DNA of 64,000 nucleotides from Venturia oleaginea. Taxonomy: Eukaryota > Ascomycota > Dothideomycetes > Venturiales > Venturiaceae. The translations under genes were made by a program, and so were the position numbers. Shown here piece by piece: positions 50,221 through 60,654 of this stretch (within the stretch, counting starts at the first letter, position 1; each line of letters starts with the position of its first letter). The notes below the pieces were generated by a model. It saw nothing but the letters and a program-made list of their open reading frames with translations. It ran no database searches and was not told where the DNA came from. Location of the stretch: the NCBI GenBank assembly GCA_013176395.1, contig JABMLP010000014.1:682001-746000 (forward strand), in the 5' to 3' direction.

Positions 50221-50730
50221 TTATATTTCAAGTTTGTCTTCAAATTTAGCATCGCGAATGCTAATCCCGTTTGCAAAGGTAAGAGTACCTTTAGATTCAT
50301 TGATAACGGCTTTGGTGTCCTTGAGAAAAGGCCTGCCTAGTAGAAGATCCTCAAATTGTCCCGGGACTATATAAGCAAAAGCGTTGCATATAAGTCCCCC
50401 TAAATCTAGGTTCAACTTCGCAATTTTTGTCACTTGGGTCTGTCCTTCTTCCTTAAGAACTCCACCTATAGTACGCGGACTAATAGGGAGTACTTCAAGG
50501 TCCATCTGCGAAGCTTTCTCCTCGTTTATTGATGCGTAGCAGCTAGATCCATTATCAAGGAGAGTTTTAAGAGAGTATATATCGTTCACTATAGTATTTG
50601 TGTAGAAAAGGCGGGAGAGCATCTTGGGTCTGAACTGCTCCCATTCTTTTTCTATCCGAGAACGGTGTGAATCAGTGTCTTTGTTCGAATTCAAAATACT
50701 ATTTACTCTCTCAATTGACTCCTTTGACAA
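50221..50730 (-). pseudogene. Retroviral-type aspartic protease fragment
   Basis: A 169-codon frame contains TLLDNGSSCYASI, the position of the retropepsin active site, but with Asp-Asn-Gly in place of the usual Asp-Ser/Thr-Gly. Flap and C-terminal features follow (LDLGGLICNAFAYIVPG, DLLLGRPFLKD with the LLGRPFL helix). It ends inside LTR sequence where the polymerase region has been deleted. It lies in a different frame from gag. Probably inactive. Confidence 0.75.
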
Positions 50731-50777
50731 TTTTGCTCTATCTACTCTACGCCTCCATCCACGACTTTGGATAGAGG

Positions 50778-51800
50778 CTACTCTTTTTCCGAGTAGTCCT
50801 CTTCTTCAACTTCTTCATTCTCCTCAGTGGTTCCTTTGGCCCTTTTTGAACCAAGTTGCGTGACTCTTTCTACCTCTGTATCCAACCAGCAGTATTTCAT
50901 TCTATGGCCGGCCTTCCCACAGCGTAAGCAGAGGTTATTTGCCTTCCTATATTCATAGGCTTTAGACGAAATTTTTAACTTGTTTACGCGTGTAGGCTCC
51001 CAGTCCATAGCGTTCAGATCTTTAAAAGACTTCTCTTTATCTCTGAATCGTAACTTATCTTCTGAGGAAGAGAGCATCTTTGCTGTAGTGATTTGCATAC
51101 TTGTATTCAAAAGATCGGACACAAACTGCTGGTAGGAGGTACTCTGAGATTGGCCTATTCTCTGGTTTCGCAGCTCTTGATTTATTGCTTTGTGTAGAAA
51201 TGCAATTTTAACAGCGTCAGGCCAAGTCATTCCTCCAGCATTAGCAAGAGTGGTTTCAAAACGGGGAAGAAAAGAGAAGAAGGGTTCTTTCTCTTTTTGT
51301 TTGATTGTGGACAGGCTTACAGTAGCTCTTTGTTGTTGTACTGGATCGCCATAGAAGTTGTCCATATACTGTAACAATTTCTGTCCCGTTTTATCTTCCT
51401 CTGGAGCTGTCTTTACGTAGGCCAGAGTAGCCTGAGCTGCGGAGCCTCGTAGAGAGGAGAAGATGTAGGCAAATTGGTTCCTACTATCCCCTATAGACTC
51501 TGCGTCTATCTCCAACTTCATCCTTGCTTGTTGAAACCACTGAGCCCATTCAGAACGCTTGCCATCAAATTCTTGGAGCTTAGGAAGTACAGCTTTCTTC
51601 CTATGTATTCTGTCTTTTTGTGAATTCTTAGTCTCTTGTCCTTCTACTACGTTCTCAGAGCGAGTAGTGTTAGGTAAGATTGTAAGAATACGCGTAATAG
51701 CATCGTTCTGAATGGCTAGTTGATGTTGTAATGCTGCCATAGCTTCTTGTAGGGCTTGGGGTTCTTGAGGAACTCTTTGTTCCTGATCTTCTCCTTCCAT
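50778..51800 (-). CDS. Gag-like protein of gypsy element
   Basis: This intact frame of 340 codons belongs to the deleted retrotransposon. It has a coiled-coil-like start (EAMAALQHQLAIQNDAITRI) and the retrotransposon gag domain (PKLQEFDGKRSEWAQWFQQA, then FAYIFSSLRGSAAQATL). Near the C-terminus is one CCHC zinc knuckle (CLRCGKAGHRMKYC), followed by an acidic tail. It could still supply capsid for packaging. No polymerase is encoded with it. Confidence 0.85.
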   Translation of the reverse strand: MEGEDQEQRVPQEPQALQEAMAALQHQLAIQNDAITRILTILPNTTRSENVVEGQETKNSQKDRIHRKKAVLPKLQEFDGKRSEWAQWFQQARMKLEIDAESIGDSRNQFAYIFSSLRGSAAQATLAYVKTAPEEDKTGQKLLQYMDNFYGDPVQQQRATVSLSTIKQKEKEPFFSFLPRFETTLANAGGMTWPDAVKIAFLHKAINQELRNQRIGQSQSTSYQQFVSDLLNTSMQITTAKMLSSSEDKLRFRDKEKSFKDLNAMDWEPTRVNKLKISSKAYEYRKANNLCLRCGKAGHRMKYCWLDTEVERVTQLGSKRAKGTTEENEEVEEEDYSEKE

Positions 51801-52779
51801 ATTTTCACCTATGAGAGATAATAGAGAGCACTACTATACACACTCCTAGGCTCTACTCTAGAGATTTGCTAGGCAGTATAGAGTCAATGCCTATTAGTAT
51901 AGGAAGGTGACTATAGAATCCCAGAAGGATTTTTACACTATAGTCCGCTCTGCAATCCTTATTACTAAGGACAGAGCTCCCAGGGACTGTGAAGGCCAAG
52001 TGTATTAAATCTCTCTTCCTAGCTCTTTCTTTCCTCAGCTTATTACAGCTTCAACTCCTAAGACTACGCTGTCTTAGGATGACCTGCCCTTGCTTCTTGG
52101 AGATTCCAGCACGTTCTAGAAAATCTCAGTTTGAATTCTCTTGAATTCCCTTTTTGGATTGGCCCTTTCGGTTGGCCCTTGCTTCTTGGAGATTCTAGCA
52201 CCTTCTAGAAAATCTCAGCTTGAATTCTCTTGAATTCCCTTTTTGTTTGGCCCTTGAGGTTGGCCCTTGAAGTTGGCCTTTGAGGTTGGCCCTTGCTTCT
52301 TGAGTTAGGACAAGTGTCCTCTTCTTGAAATTCCTTTCTGTTTGGCCCTTGAGGTTGGCCCTCGCTTCTTGGATTAGGACAAGTGTCCTCTTCTTGAAAT
52401 TCCTTTTTGGAGCTTGCTCTGTGTGAGCCTTTCTTCCTTTGTAAGATTGAGGTACTTAGATAATGTAAGAGTTCAACCCTCAAAGGTGTTTCGCAAGTGA
52501 GAGAAGACTGCTTGTATTTCAAAGTATCTAAGTACAGAGAAGAAAGTGTAAATACAGGAAGGATAGCTCGTATAAATAATCCTCCTCTTACAATAGATCC
52601 TTCTAGAAAGTATCTTTAAATGGAAACGTGACAGCTTGCGAAATAGAACATGGCAGCTTGCGAAATAGAACATGACAGCTTGCAAAATAGAACATGACAG
52701 CTTGCAGAATAACAAGAGAACAATTGGAAATCCAGTCATGGATAAGCTAGAGAGAAGGATTCCATCCCTTAACAATTGC

Positions 52780-54175
52780 CATGAACGGACAGAGGACAAA
52801 GACCTCCAGTTATTCATCCACTTATCTAGCTCGCTTGCTCCAAGCCGAACGGCAGTTCAAGAATTCTGCCCAATGACTCGAGCTCGCGGGGTTGGGCGGC
52901 GTTTCTATGACTTCTTGATGCACAACCATGAAATCCCGAATCTTGAGAACTCACTTGATAGATATTTGTCGATGACGACGTGCGATAGAGAGACCTGGAA
53001 TTGGGAACGAGGTTTGGGGTCATCTTGAGGGAAGGATGATAGTACTAATGCTTTATGTTGCTCGCACCTGCAGGTCTATTCGCGCTTTCCAATGCTGCTA
53101 TCAAAGGCAGTCGATACACTATTTGGAGACGTAACTCTTGTGGGAGGAGTTGTAATACTTATACTTCTTTTTTTCTTGATAGCATGGTCATCGCTCGGCA
53201 TGCACAATTTCTTTTATGGCTGATTCTTACTTCAACCACCAGATTCAGATGGTGCGCAGATGTCACGACACCGATGATCGCGCGAAGGAGGTCTATTACC
53301 TTGCTTCAATGCTCGGTGCATTCATTCTTGTCGTCTCTCTTTCGTCAAACAAAAGTCGTTTTTGAGTATTGTGCTTGCAGAAAAGACGTGGACACTTTGC
53401 GTTTTTGGACAGTAGTCTAGCTGCCTGTAGCTTAGGTACTACCCTAGACTATTTGATGTCCTCACCCAAATAAAATCTCGATTTTAATGTTCCTCACCGT
53501 GCAAGCACGACCGTACTCAAGAGCGCGCGTGCATGGAACAGATCTACGCCTCAAGAAAAATCGAAGAGACCTGGCGAATTTCTGCCAAGTGTCCACCTCT
53601 TTTCTGCAAGCACAATACCAACTTCTCGGTTCCATGTCGATTTCGAAGATTTTCTGGCCATCTTCAGAAATGCACTGCCAGAAATTCATCAATCGCGATC
53701 TGTATTTGAGAGTCTTGTCACTGGGAGAGAGGTTTATGTATGAATCCCACGTTTTCGGCAACTAAAATTGCCGTTACTATCAACTCGCAATGTCAGTATC
53801 GATCTCAATACTAGTACCGCATATTCTCCGCGTCCCATGCGCGGTTTCTTGTTTTGCGTCGAAAGAGAGTTAGATCTAGTGTACTCTGGTTCAAATCCCT
53901 TTGGCTCGGAACATATCTCCCATCTGATCTCTTGCACGTTCTATTCTCAGTACGTCTCCGTTTGCAAAATATTATGGAAAAGTTTTCGGCACCCATGGTT
54001 GCTCTTTCATTCAGGCAGTGTATAGCAGAGAACTTTTTTTAAATCTTTGGATTTTTTTAGGGGATTTAAATTATTAGTAGGCACCCTAAATTGGTTGGAG
54101 ATGAGCAGGTTTCCAAGCAGACATCCGCTGAGCTTCAAAGTATAGCTCAGCTTGGATTGTCATCTCCACCTTGAG
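52780..54175. other. Unassigned sequence right of the retrotransposon
   Basis: The frame continuing to 53028 (LAPSRTAVQEFCPMTRARG, YDFLMHNHEIPNLENSLDRY) looks protein-like but is unrecognised and short. It may be the stump of a gene cut by the retrotransposon insertion. Nothing else is identifiable up to the second palindromic repeat. Confidence 0.35.
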
Positions 54176-54254
54176 ATCGATATCGATAAATTTTTGGAAA
54201 GATGAGTTTTGGAGATTGCCGAAATTTATTGCCATCGATCTTGAGTTGAGAGAC
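54176..54254. repeat. Palindromic dispersed repeat, copy B
   Basis: This second copy of the hairpin-capable unit begins ATCGATATCGATAAATTT and ends AAATTTATTGCCATCGAT followed by CTTGAGTTGAG. It shares both arms with the copy at 25959-26038 while the loop differs. Confidence 0.6.
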
Positions 54255-54558
54255 TTCTAAGTCGATGGGGATGTTTGGTTACTGTGTAGCTGGATGGGCG
54301 TCGAGTTCAAGACACCGCGTGATGCAATTGAATTCGGTTCGAAAAAGCTACAGCCTCAAAAGGCGACCAAATCAGGACGAAAATAAGCTTCCTGGTCCGG
54401 TTCGAACCACTCTGGACCATAGTACCACGGTATCGAGCTTAATATGTCTCAGAATCCTATGGTAGGTGGTGAACCAAGCTTTGATCCAAACAACCAACAA
54501 AATGTATATAAGGGCAATCCCCTAAAAAAGAGTTCCTCTCCTCAACATCCCCCGTTGG

Positions 54559-55360
54559 CATACTCGAGAAAACTCCCGCTATTCTATTAATCCTCATCGA
54601 TATTCGCAGCGGTCGGTGGATGAACAGTTTCTACAAGCTAGCGAGGATGTAGCCTACTGGCAGACCCAAGTACTCGACGCCCAAGGTCACATTAAGGTCG
54701 TGGAGCACCAGCTCAGGAGGAAAAGAACATTCATGCACACACGAATGAGTACGTGAAGGCGCTGTTGGACTCCGGCATGGACTGGCTTTTAGCCTCCCTT
54801 GGATGAAAACCGACCTGCCAAAGCGAACAGGCCCAGAGGTAAAGCGAGCAACATTAAATCGGGACAAAGAGGACAGACGAACGAGAAAAGTAGTCTTTTC
54901 CTCATTGTCTAAATCTACAATCTACTACAAAGTCCATCCTTTCCAGACACCGATCTCACAGCAACATACTACAAAGCCGTGTGACGCCGCAGAGTTCCAA
55001 AAGCTCGTCCTCAAGCTTATCACCGAGGCCGACGGTACCAGCTCCCTTCGCAGCGCCATCACCCCCATCACCCCCATCTCGAACGGCTTAAATCACCAGT
55101 CACAATTCCGTAACACGTTCCTAAACCGCCTCGTGGACCTCGCGAAACACTAAGGCGTCGAATCCGAGTAGATCTCGCGCATCAACGGCCAGCCACCGTT
55201 AGGTAGATACACCGAGTTCATCGCTGACGCACCCTCTATCAAACGCGCCGCCACAGGCATGAGCCATCAACCAGGCACGTCCTCGCAGCCCGGTCGTAGT
55301 TTTCTCTCAACAGCCAGCAACAACATCATCACCACCATCACCAATCACCAATCACCGCCA
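54559..55360 (+). pseudogene. Decayed coiled-coil-type gene
   Basis: Coding-like pieces lie in order on the plus strand. The first is VDEQFLQASEDVAYWQTQVL with coiled-coil character. A frameshift near 54720 leads to NEYVKALLDSGMDWLLASLG. Later comes DAAEFQKLVLKLITEADG, continuing through LVDLAKH, then TAA (55151-55153), GVESE, TAG, and ISRINGQPPLGRYTEFIADA. The TAA and TAG stops sit where Gln or Glu codons would keep the protein reading. The parent family is not recognised. Confidence 0.5.
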
Positions 55361-55362
55361 AA

Positions 55363-55542
55363 ATGAGCAACGGAACAGGAATCGTCTTCGGTCGTACCGA
55401 GGAGAAAAATACCGGGGACCTAGATGCCCTCTTCCTGAACAAATTCTCTCGTATGACGACGGAGTCTGTGCCACCCACCATACCACCACGAAAGACTCTA
55501 TCAGCGATTTGGGACAATAATTATTCATCGCTATCGAAGCAG
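55363..55542 (+). CDS. Short hypothetical exon
   Basis: A 60-codon frame begins MSNGTGIVFGRTEE and ends in SSLSKQ at a good GTATGT donor (55543). A CTAAC branch site and AAATAG acceptor lie near 55628. The predicted continuation is short and ends at 55730 or so. This may be a small gene or a remnant of the decayed gene to its left. Confidence 0.3.
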
Positions 55543-55682
55543 GTATGTATATATTCCCTTCTTTTCTCTTACACCATTGCACCATCATACTTCCCCTGCT
55601 ATGAAAAAGCTATACTAACTATGAAATAGCAACGAGGACAACAAGCTCCGCCTCGTACTTACTCGCACTCAGCACGATCGAT

Positions 55683-56149
55683 ATGCGTCTCCTCCCAGCC
55701 ATCACAACGCTGGCCCTAACCACCCAAGCTCTCGTCTCGCCTCCAGATTTCGAGGTCAAGCCAGGCGACGAGATCCGCCTCCAACCAGAAAGAACAGAGG
55801 GAATCCATTTTCGCATCCAAGTTTTCCAGAAAAGGGGCAAAGGAAGCCTGACGAAAATGAAGATATAAAGATGTACGGATGACGCCGTGGCTTCAGTGAA
55901 CGGAAAGAAGCCGAGAAACCCGCCCTCAACACTTTTCGAGAAGAGGAAGGGAGGCCGAGAAGGAAGGAGCGGTGGCTTCGGTCTAGCGGCGGTGGATTCT
56001 CCTTCTCTTCGGGAAAAACCGGTGCCTCGACTGGAAGCTCTCCTACTAGTACTGGCCTCGCATCCAGTTTCGGTACCGGTGCCCTGATAGGAGTTGCAAT
56101 TGGTTGGCTAGCCGGAGACCACGGGCACCGGCCAAGAAGCGAAGTCTGA
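55683..56149 (+). pseudogene. Possible secreted Gly/Ser-rich protein relic
   Basis: The frame at 55683-55868 begins MRLLPAITTLALTTQALVSP, which looks like a secretory signal peptide, then stops. Further right, in another frame, is a Gly/Ser/Thr-rich stretch ending in a hydrophobic GTGALIGVAIGWLAG segment (to about 56149). The pieces could belong to one broken secreted-protein gene, or introns could join them. I could not find a convincing splice model. Confidence 0.3.
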
Positions 56150-56813
56150 TTGTTGAGTAGTACCAGAGGATGACCGCAGAGGTCGACGACAAGGAGTTGG
56201 AAACGGATTGGTAGCCTCGTATGTAGGTTTCGGCCGAGATGACTGGAGAAATTAAATTGGTATTGGAGAGGGATACAAGTCGAGCATTGTTTTTTACTGG
56301 CTATATGACCTTACGAGCTCTTCGCTAGCTAGTTTTTTACCTTCGTACTTGGGATATTTTGTTATTTATTCTCGTCGCTCGTTGTTGCTGAATTTTCGCT
56401 CATTTTTGGTTGCGGCGGTAGTTAGGCTCTTTATAGAGTAGGTCATTCATTTCTTGGTTATAGTTCAGTAATAGCGAGCCAATTTTTTCTTGTTCTTCTT
56501 TTTTTAGCCTGAGAGATGTTTTGTGCTAACAAAGAATCTTTCGCTATTATGCTGTACCATAATAGGTGATTTCGATGTGATTAGAACCACTTGTACTATG
56601 GATCATGCTGTGAGAGAAATGATACGTTATCCCGTTGGATTATACCTGTTACCTAGGTCGGCAAAAAGTGGTGTTATCCTCCTTGTATACGTGCTAAGAT
56701 TGATTGATAGAAATCGGATATAAACTCGTGGTAGTTAACAAGAAACAGAAATTCGGGTAACATCTGACTAAACAACCGGACTTGACACAGAGGGTCTCCA
56801 AGCTGGACCCTCA
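56150..56813. other. Intergenic
   Basis: I see no gene or repeat here. The right end holds the 3' flank of the membrane-protein gene. Confidence 0.5.
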
Positions 56814-58676
56814 TCAGCTCAGCTTCTTTTCTCCAACTGATCTAAAAGACCTCACGTTCATACCCCATGCGGCTTCTGAAACTATCTCCCCATTGGACGT
56901 AGTCACATCTCTAACACCATAAAATCCATCTTCTCTCAAAGCCGTCTGGGCAATCTTTGCCCACCTCCAGCCATCTTGCTCTCCAATGGGTGCCTGAAAA
57001 GGCGTCAATAACCACACAAAGAACAACGGAAGCGCAAGCATCATCGATAAAATGCCATATCCAAGCCAGAACGATGGGTCCCAAAAGGTTTTCCGATCCT
57101 CTTTTGGACCATATCGACCCGTTACAACTATGAAGGCGTAGAGAGCAGTAAGACATCGCACGAGAACAGCTTGAATCCAAAACATCCACATGAAGATTGC
57201 TGCGCGGAAGGGACGGCGTTGTCTGAATGCTCGCAAAAGAAGCATTAGACCAGAGGAGTATCCAAGGTGTCGCAAGGATTTGTTTGGTTTGGTGTTTGGT
57301 CCACGGCAGAAGCCTTCAAGTGTTACGTTCCATACTGCAAAGTCTAGCGCGAGGATGTAGAAAATGTTCTGCGCCAGAAAGACGAAGTGGAATCCAAACC
57401 GGTAGACTCCAGACCTTATCGTGCCGTCTTCGCTGTGGGACTGCGTAAGCTTAGTATAAAGACCTGCTGCAGCAGGGGCGAGGGCCATGAGGAGGAGGCC
57501 GAACCAGACTCCCTTGAGCTTGGCGATGAATTGGGTGCCAGGAGTGTGTTCTTTGAACATGTCATACTTTCGCCTGTTTCCCGGGTTCAGATTTCGAGCG
57601 ACGGTTTCGTACTTGACGATTGTGCCACCAGGTACACGCTGGAGATATGGTCTATATCGCTCCAGCAAGCCGACTTCGTCGTACCGGCGACTGAAAAGCG
57701 CCCACGGTGGTAGTAGCCATACAGCCAAAGCCCCAAATGTCGAGATTGAATGGACGAGCATGGGTACGATGAGCCAGCCCCCTCTTTTATTAGCAAGGTA
57801 CATCGGATCTCCTTTGCCGTCCACTACATTGATTTTATCCCAGCTGACGCAGAGTTGGATACTGGCGATGCTGACGGCAGTCCCCCAACGGAGAAGCACA
57901 TAGCTAGCCATTGACCTGAAATCTTGCCACGAAAGCTCGTGCGTCCATAATCGCTTCATCATATTGAGCCACTCAAAATTAGCAGCGCGAAGATGACGGA
58001 ACATTTTTTCTTTCGAGTAGGATTCGGCATTAGGACCCAGCGCTGCATGAATGACTCTTCGCCAAGTTCGGTCTACGAGAACTTCGTTCAGGATGGTTGC
58101 AACTAGGATGAAGGGGGCGGCGAGCATGATGACGCTCATTATTTCCAAGCCAGTCACATTATTACCCGCATCTCCGCCATCTTGCGAAACAACAAGGGCG
58201 AAATAAAGAAGAACCGCGCATGACATTGTCAAAAATGCCCACACCGCAAACAGCAGCACCGTAGTGAAGTAGTCAGGTCTGCGTCTTTTCGGTTGCTTGC
58301 ATTGCGGAAGTTCCTGCACGAAAGGCTCCGGTTGCTTTTTGCCAGCATGATCGGAAATCAAAGGATGAAATTCTTGTGATGGTTGGTGACTTGGTTGAAA
58401 AGAAGTTTGAGAGTTATACACCGCGTTGATAGATGGGTCGAGAGATCTCTGAGATGGATAGTTCCGGTACTGTTGATAGGGATTATGATGCTGCTGCTGA
58501 TTTCGAAACTGCTGTTGATTGTGCTGCTGGTTGACGTGGCCATGCTGCGGATTTTGATTGATCTGGTCGTATTGATGATGTTGGTTATAGGCTCCAAATT
58601 GATATTGACTGTGAAAAGATGGATTTGGGTGGAAGGTTTGCGCTGGATAGAGAGGCACTGAAGTATAGCGTGACAT
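56814..58676 (-). CDS. Multi-pass membrane protein with Q/N/H-rich N-terminus
   Basis: An intronless frame of 620 codons. Residues 20-100 are dominated by Gln, Asn, His and Tyr (prion-like composition). After a short basic linker (KQPKRRRPDYF) come about eight to nine hydrophobic segments: TVLLFAVWAFLTMSCAVLLY, the IMSVIMLAAPFILVATIL helix, WLIVPMLVHSISTFGALAVW, VWFGLLLMALAPAAAGLY, and four more towards the end. A conserved-looking WDPSFWLGYGILSMMLALPL segment is near residue 530. No transporter or enzyme motif is recognised. It is likely a fungal membrane protein of unknown role. The ATG at 58676 directly precedes the low-complexity region. Confidence 0.7.
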   Translation of the reverse strand: MSRYTSVPLYPAQTFHPNPSFHSQYQFGAYNQHHQYDQINQNPQHGHVNQQHNQQQFRNQQQHHNPYQQYRNYPSQRSLDPSINAVYNSQTSFQPSHQPSQEFHPLISDHAGKKQPEPFVQELPQCKQPKRRRPDYFTTVLLFAVWAFLTMSCAVLLYFALVVSQDGGDAGNNVTGLEIMSVIMLAAPFILVATILNEVLVDRTWRRVIHAALGPNAESYSKEKMFRHLRAANFEWLNMMKRLWTHELSWQDFRSMASYVLLRWGTAVSIASIQLCVSWDKINVVDGKGDPMYLANKRGGWLIVPMLVHSISTFGALAVWLLPPWALFSRRYDEVGLLERYRPYLQRVPGGTIVKYETVARNLNPGNRRKYDMFKEHTPGTQFIAKLKGVWFGLLLMALAPAAAGLYTKLTQSHSEDGTIRSGVYRFGFHFVFLAQNIFYILALDFAVWNVTLEGFCRGPNTKPNKSLRHLGYSSGLMLLLRAFRQRRPFRAAIFMWMFWIQAVLVRCLTALYAFIVVTGRYGPKEDRKTFWDPSFWLGYGILSMMLALPLFFVWLLTPFQAPIGEQDGWRWAKIAQTALREDGFYGVRDVTTSNGEIVSEAAWGMNVRSFRSVGEKKLS

Positions 58677-60534
58677 CTCAGCAGTGCAAAGTCAACTTCA
58701 ACCTAGAAATGGGAAATTGGCATATAGGGCTAAGTAGGTCAGTCTTTGGTCCCTGGCTACTATGATATCTTTACCAACCTCTTGGTTTTTGTCCCATACC
58801 TCAACCTCGTGGTGGATTTCTCTGCCCCTCCTTTGTGGCTGCTTCAGCGCTTGGCACTTTTCGCGAGGGCGGCACCAGGTGGATGTAAAAACGCTTCCGA
58901 AATCCTCGGATGTTCAATCGCTAGATTGAAAGAGGGGGATCGTCAGTTATGAGCCCGGTGCAGCATTCGATGCCTGTTAAAGGACTCGGGACTGGTGACA
59001 CCACAGCGGCCTCCATCGCTAGCCGTGCTCCAAGCCGAGTGGCTTAGGTCTCGAATGCTAAATTGCTGCATATAGGCAACCCCAGAAATCCTGGAAATCC
59101 ACGCTTCATTGTCTTGGCGGGATACAGCTGGAAAAGGGCACCCTACGAGTGGCTCGATTGTGCGTGTTGAGATTGGGCGAGACTGCCTCTTGATACGTTC
59201 GACGGGGTTCGGTGTAACGGTGGTCCTGATGTAGTTATATAAATAGGCATGTTGGATGCAATGTGCATTGATAAGAGACACGATGGCGCCTTGATTGTTG
59301 TTGGTTGGAGAGAGCGTGGTTGGAAACGAGGGCGAGGGACCGCATATTTGCCAAGAGACACTTGCCGAATCGACTCTAGATCCCACCAACTCGCCTATTA
59401 TTAGTTCCTCTTTCGCTGGCCTCCCGTGCCTGCCACCCCTCCCTTTTCTTTCCTTTGCCTTACCGAGCATCAATCCCATCGACTGCATCGTCTGCACCGC
59501 CATGGACGTCGACAAAGCCAACAGCCAATACTTCAGTAGATGTCTGAGAAAGCACGAGAGGAGCGCCAACTTCGCCCCCTTTCCATAGTCGCACAAAGTG
59601 GCTTTCTTGATACGAGAGATGTGTTGAAATGTAGAATCTGCCTACTTTCGAGTCACATTATGGCAAACGGAGAGGGGTTCAAGATCGCTGCGCCGTGCAA
59701 AGAGCGGCCGCAGTCATTTGACGGATGAGAATCGCGGACAAGTCGCAATGGCACAGCAACTATGAACAACTCATCGTCCGCCTTGTCAGACCTAAAGGTG
59801 TCCTTCCAGAAAGAGTTTGTGAACCAGAATCGATGTAGACGAATCTCTGGCGAGATTTTGGAAGAAGAGCAAAAAATTGAGTGAAATCGATGTTGGATGG
59901 AAAGGTCTTTAAGCAAAGAGGGCAAATCTATCGAATCCACGTAACGAGGCTGCCGAGGTTTCATCGCAAAACAGAGTTCCTCCCCTCAAGATCAACGTCC
60001 ATAATTCCAAGGCCAATTTTGGGTAGCAAATTGCCAGAAGTTGAGCAATATCCACTCAGTTCAGCTACAGTGACCAATGAACGGACACAGAACAGTAGTT
60101 CAGATCCTTCGTTGATATACTCGCCCACTCCTTTTCATAACCACATTAAAAAGCTTTCTATCCGATTCAATCTAACAGCCAGCTTTATGAGAATACCAAC
60201 CTAGTACCTCACTTTACGAAACCCGCCTTCAAATATACCGGTGAAGATTGGCTGTCACAACATCGCAATGTGGCACAAAATATCTCGCTTACCAAAAGGG
60301 GATTCATAGCTTCTTTCCGTCTCGCCATGAAATGCCTTTCGGTAAGCGTGATACTTCGTGTGATATCGTGATGTTACATCCATCACCAGACCCTGGCCTT
60401 AGAAATATCAAGAGATGGACGAGTAGGAAATGATGGAAACGAATTCCGCGCCGTAAATATTACTAGAGAATAGATAAAGACATGCAGGATGAAGAGGTGG
60501 GGATGGACTGATAGCCTTGCATGTAAGCCACGAG
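58677..60534. other. Gene-free stretch
   Basis: No gene is supported in 1.9 kb. Several frames of 60-217 codons exist on both strands but none has family content or a credible start and splice context. Confidence 0.4.

Positions 60535-60654
<120 letters not shown>

Larger units (their letters stand above)
50173..52774 (-). mobile_element. Deleted Ty3/gypsy-type retrotransposon (gag-protease only)
   Basis: This element is read on the minus strand: 5' LTR 52774-52464 (311 bp), leader with GGCCCTTGAGGTTGGCC-type tandem repeats (about 52080-52400), gag, and a protease fragment. It then has only the last 61 bp of the 3' LTR (50173-50233). The outer boundaries carry a perfect 5-bp duplication ATTGC (50168-50172, 52775-52779). 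Reverse transcriptase, RNase H and integrase are absent. The protease frame runs straight into the LTR remnant, so one internal deletion removed them. The site is shared with a nested solo LTR at the left. Confidence 0.88.

Noticed and set aside
52205..52522. 105-codon minus-strand frame with repeats of KEFQEEDTCPN
   Set aside because: It is translated from LTR and leader tandem repeats of the retrotransposon.
53880..53905. GGTTCAAATCC, resembling a tRNA B box
   Set aside because: The flanking bases cannot form a five-pair T stem and no A box or acceptor stem is found. No tRNA gene is supported in the window.
54395..54420. GGTTCGAACC palindrome as a tRNA T arm
   Set aside because: No pairing stems or A box upstream.
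59295..59588. 97-codon plus-strand frame with MDVDKAN
   Set aside because: Overlaps an equally long frame on the minus strand and has no conserved segment.
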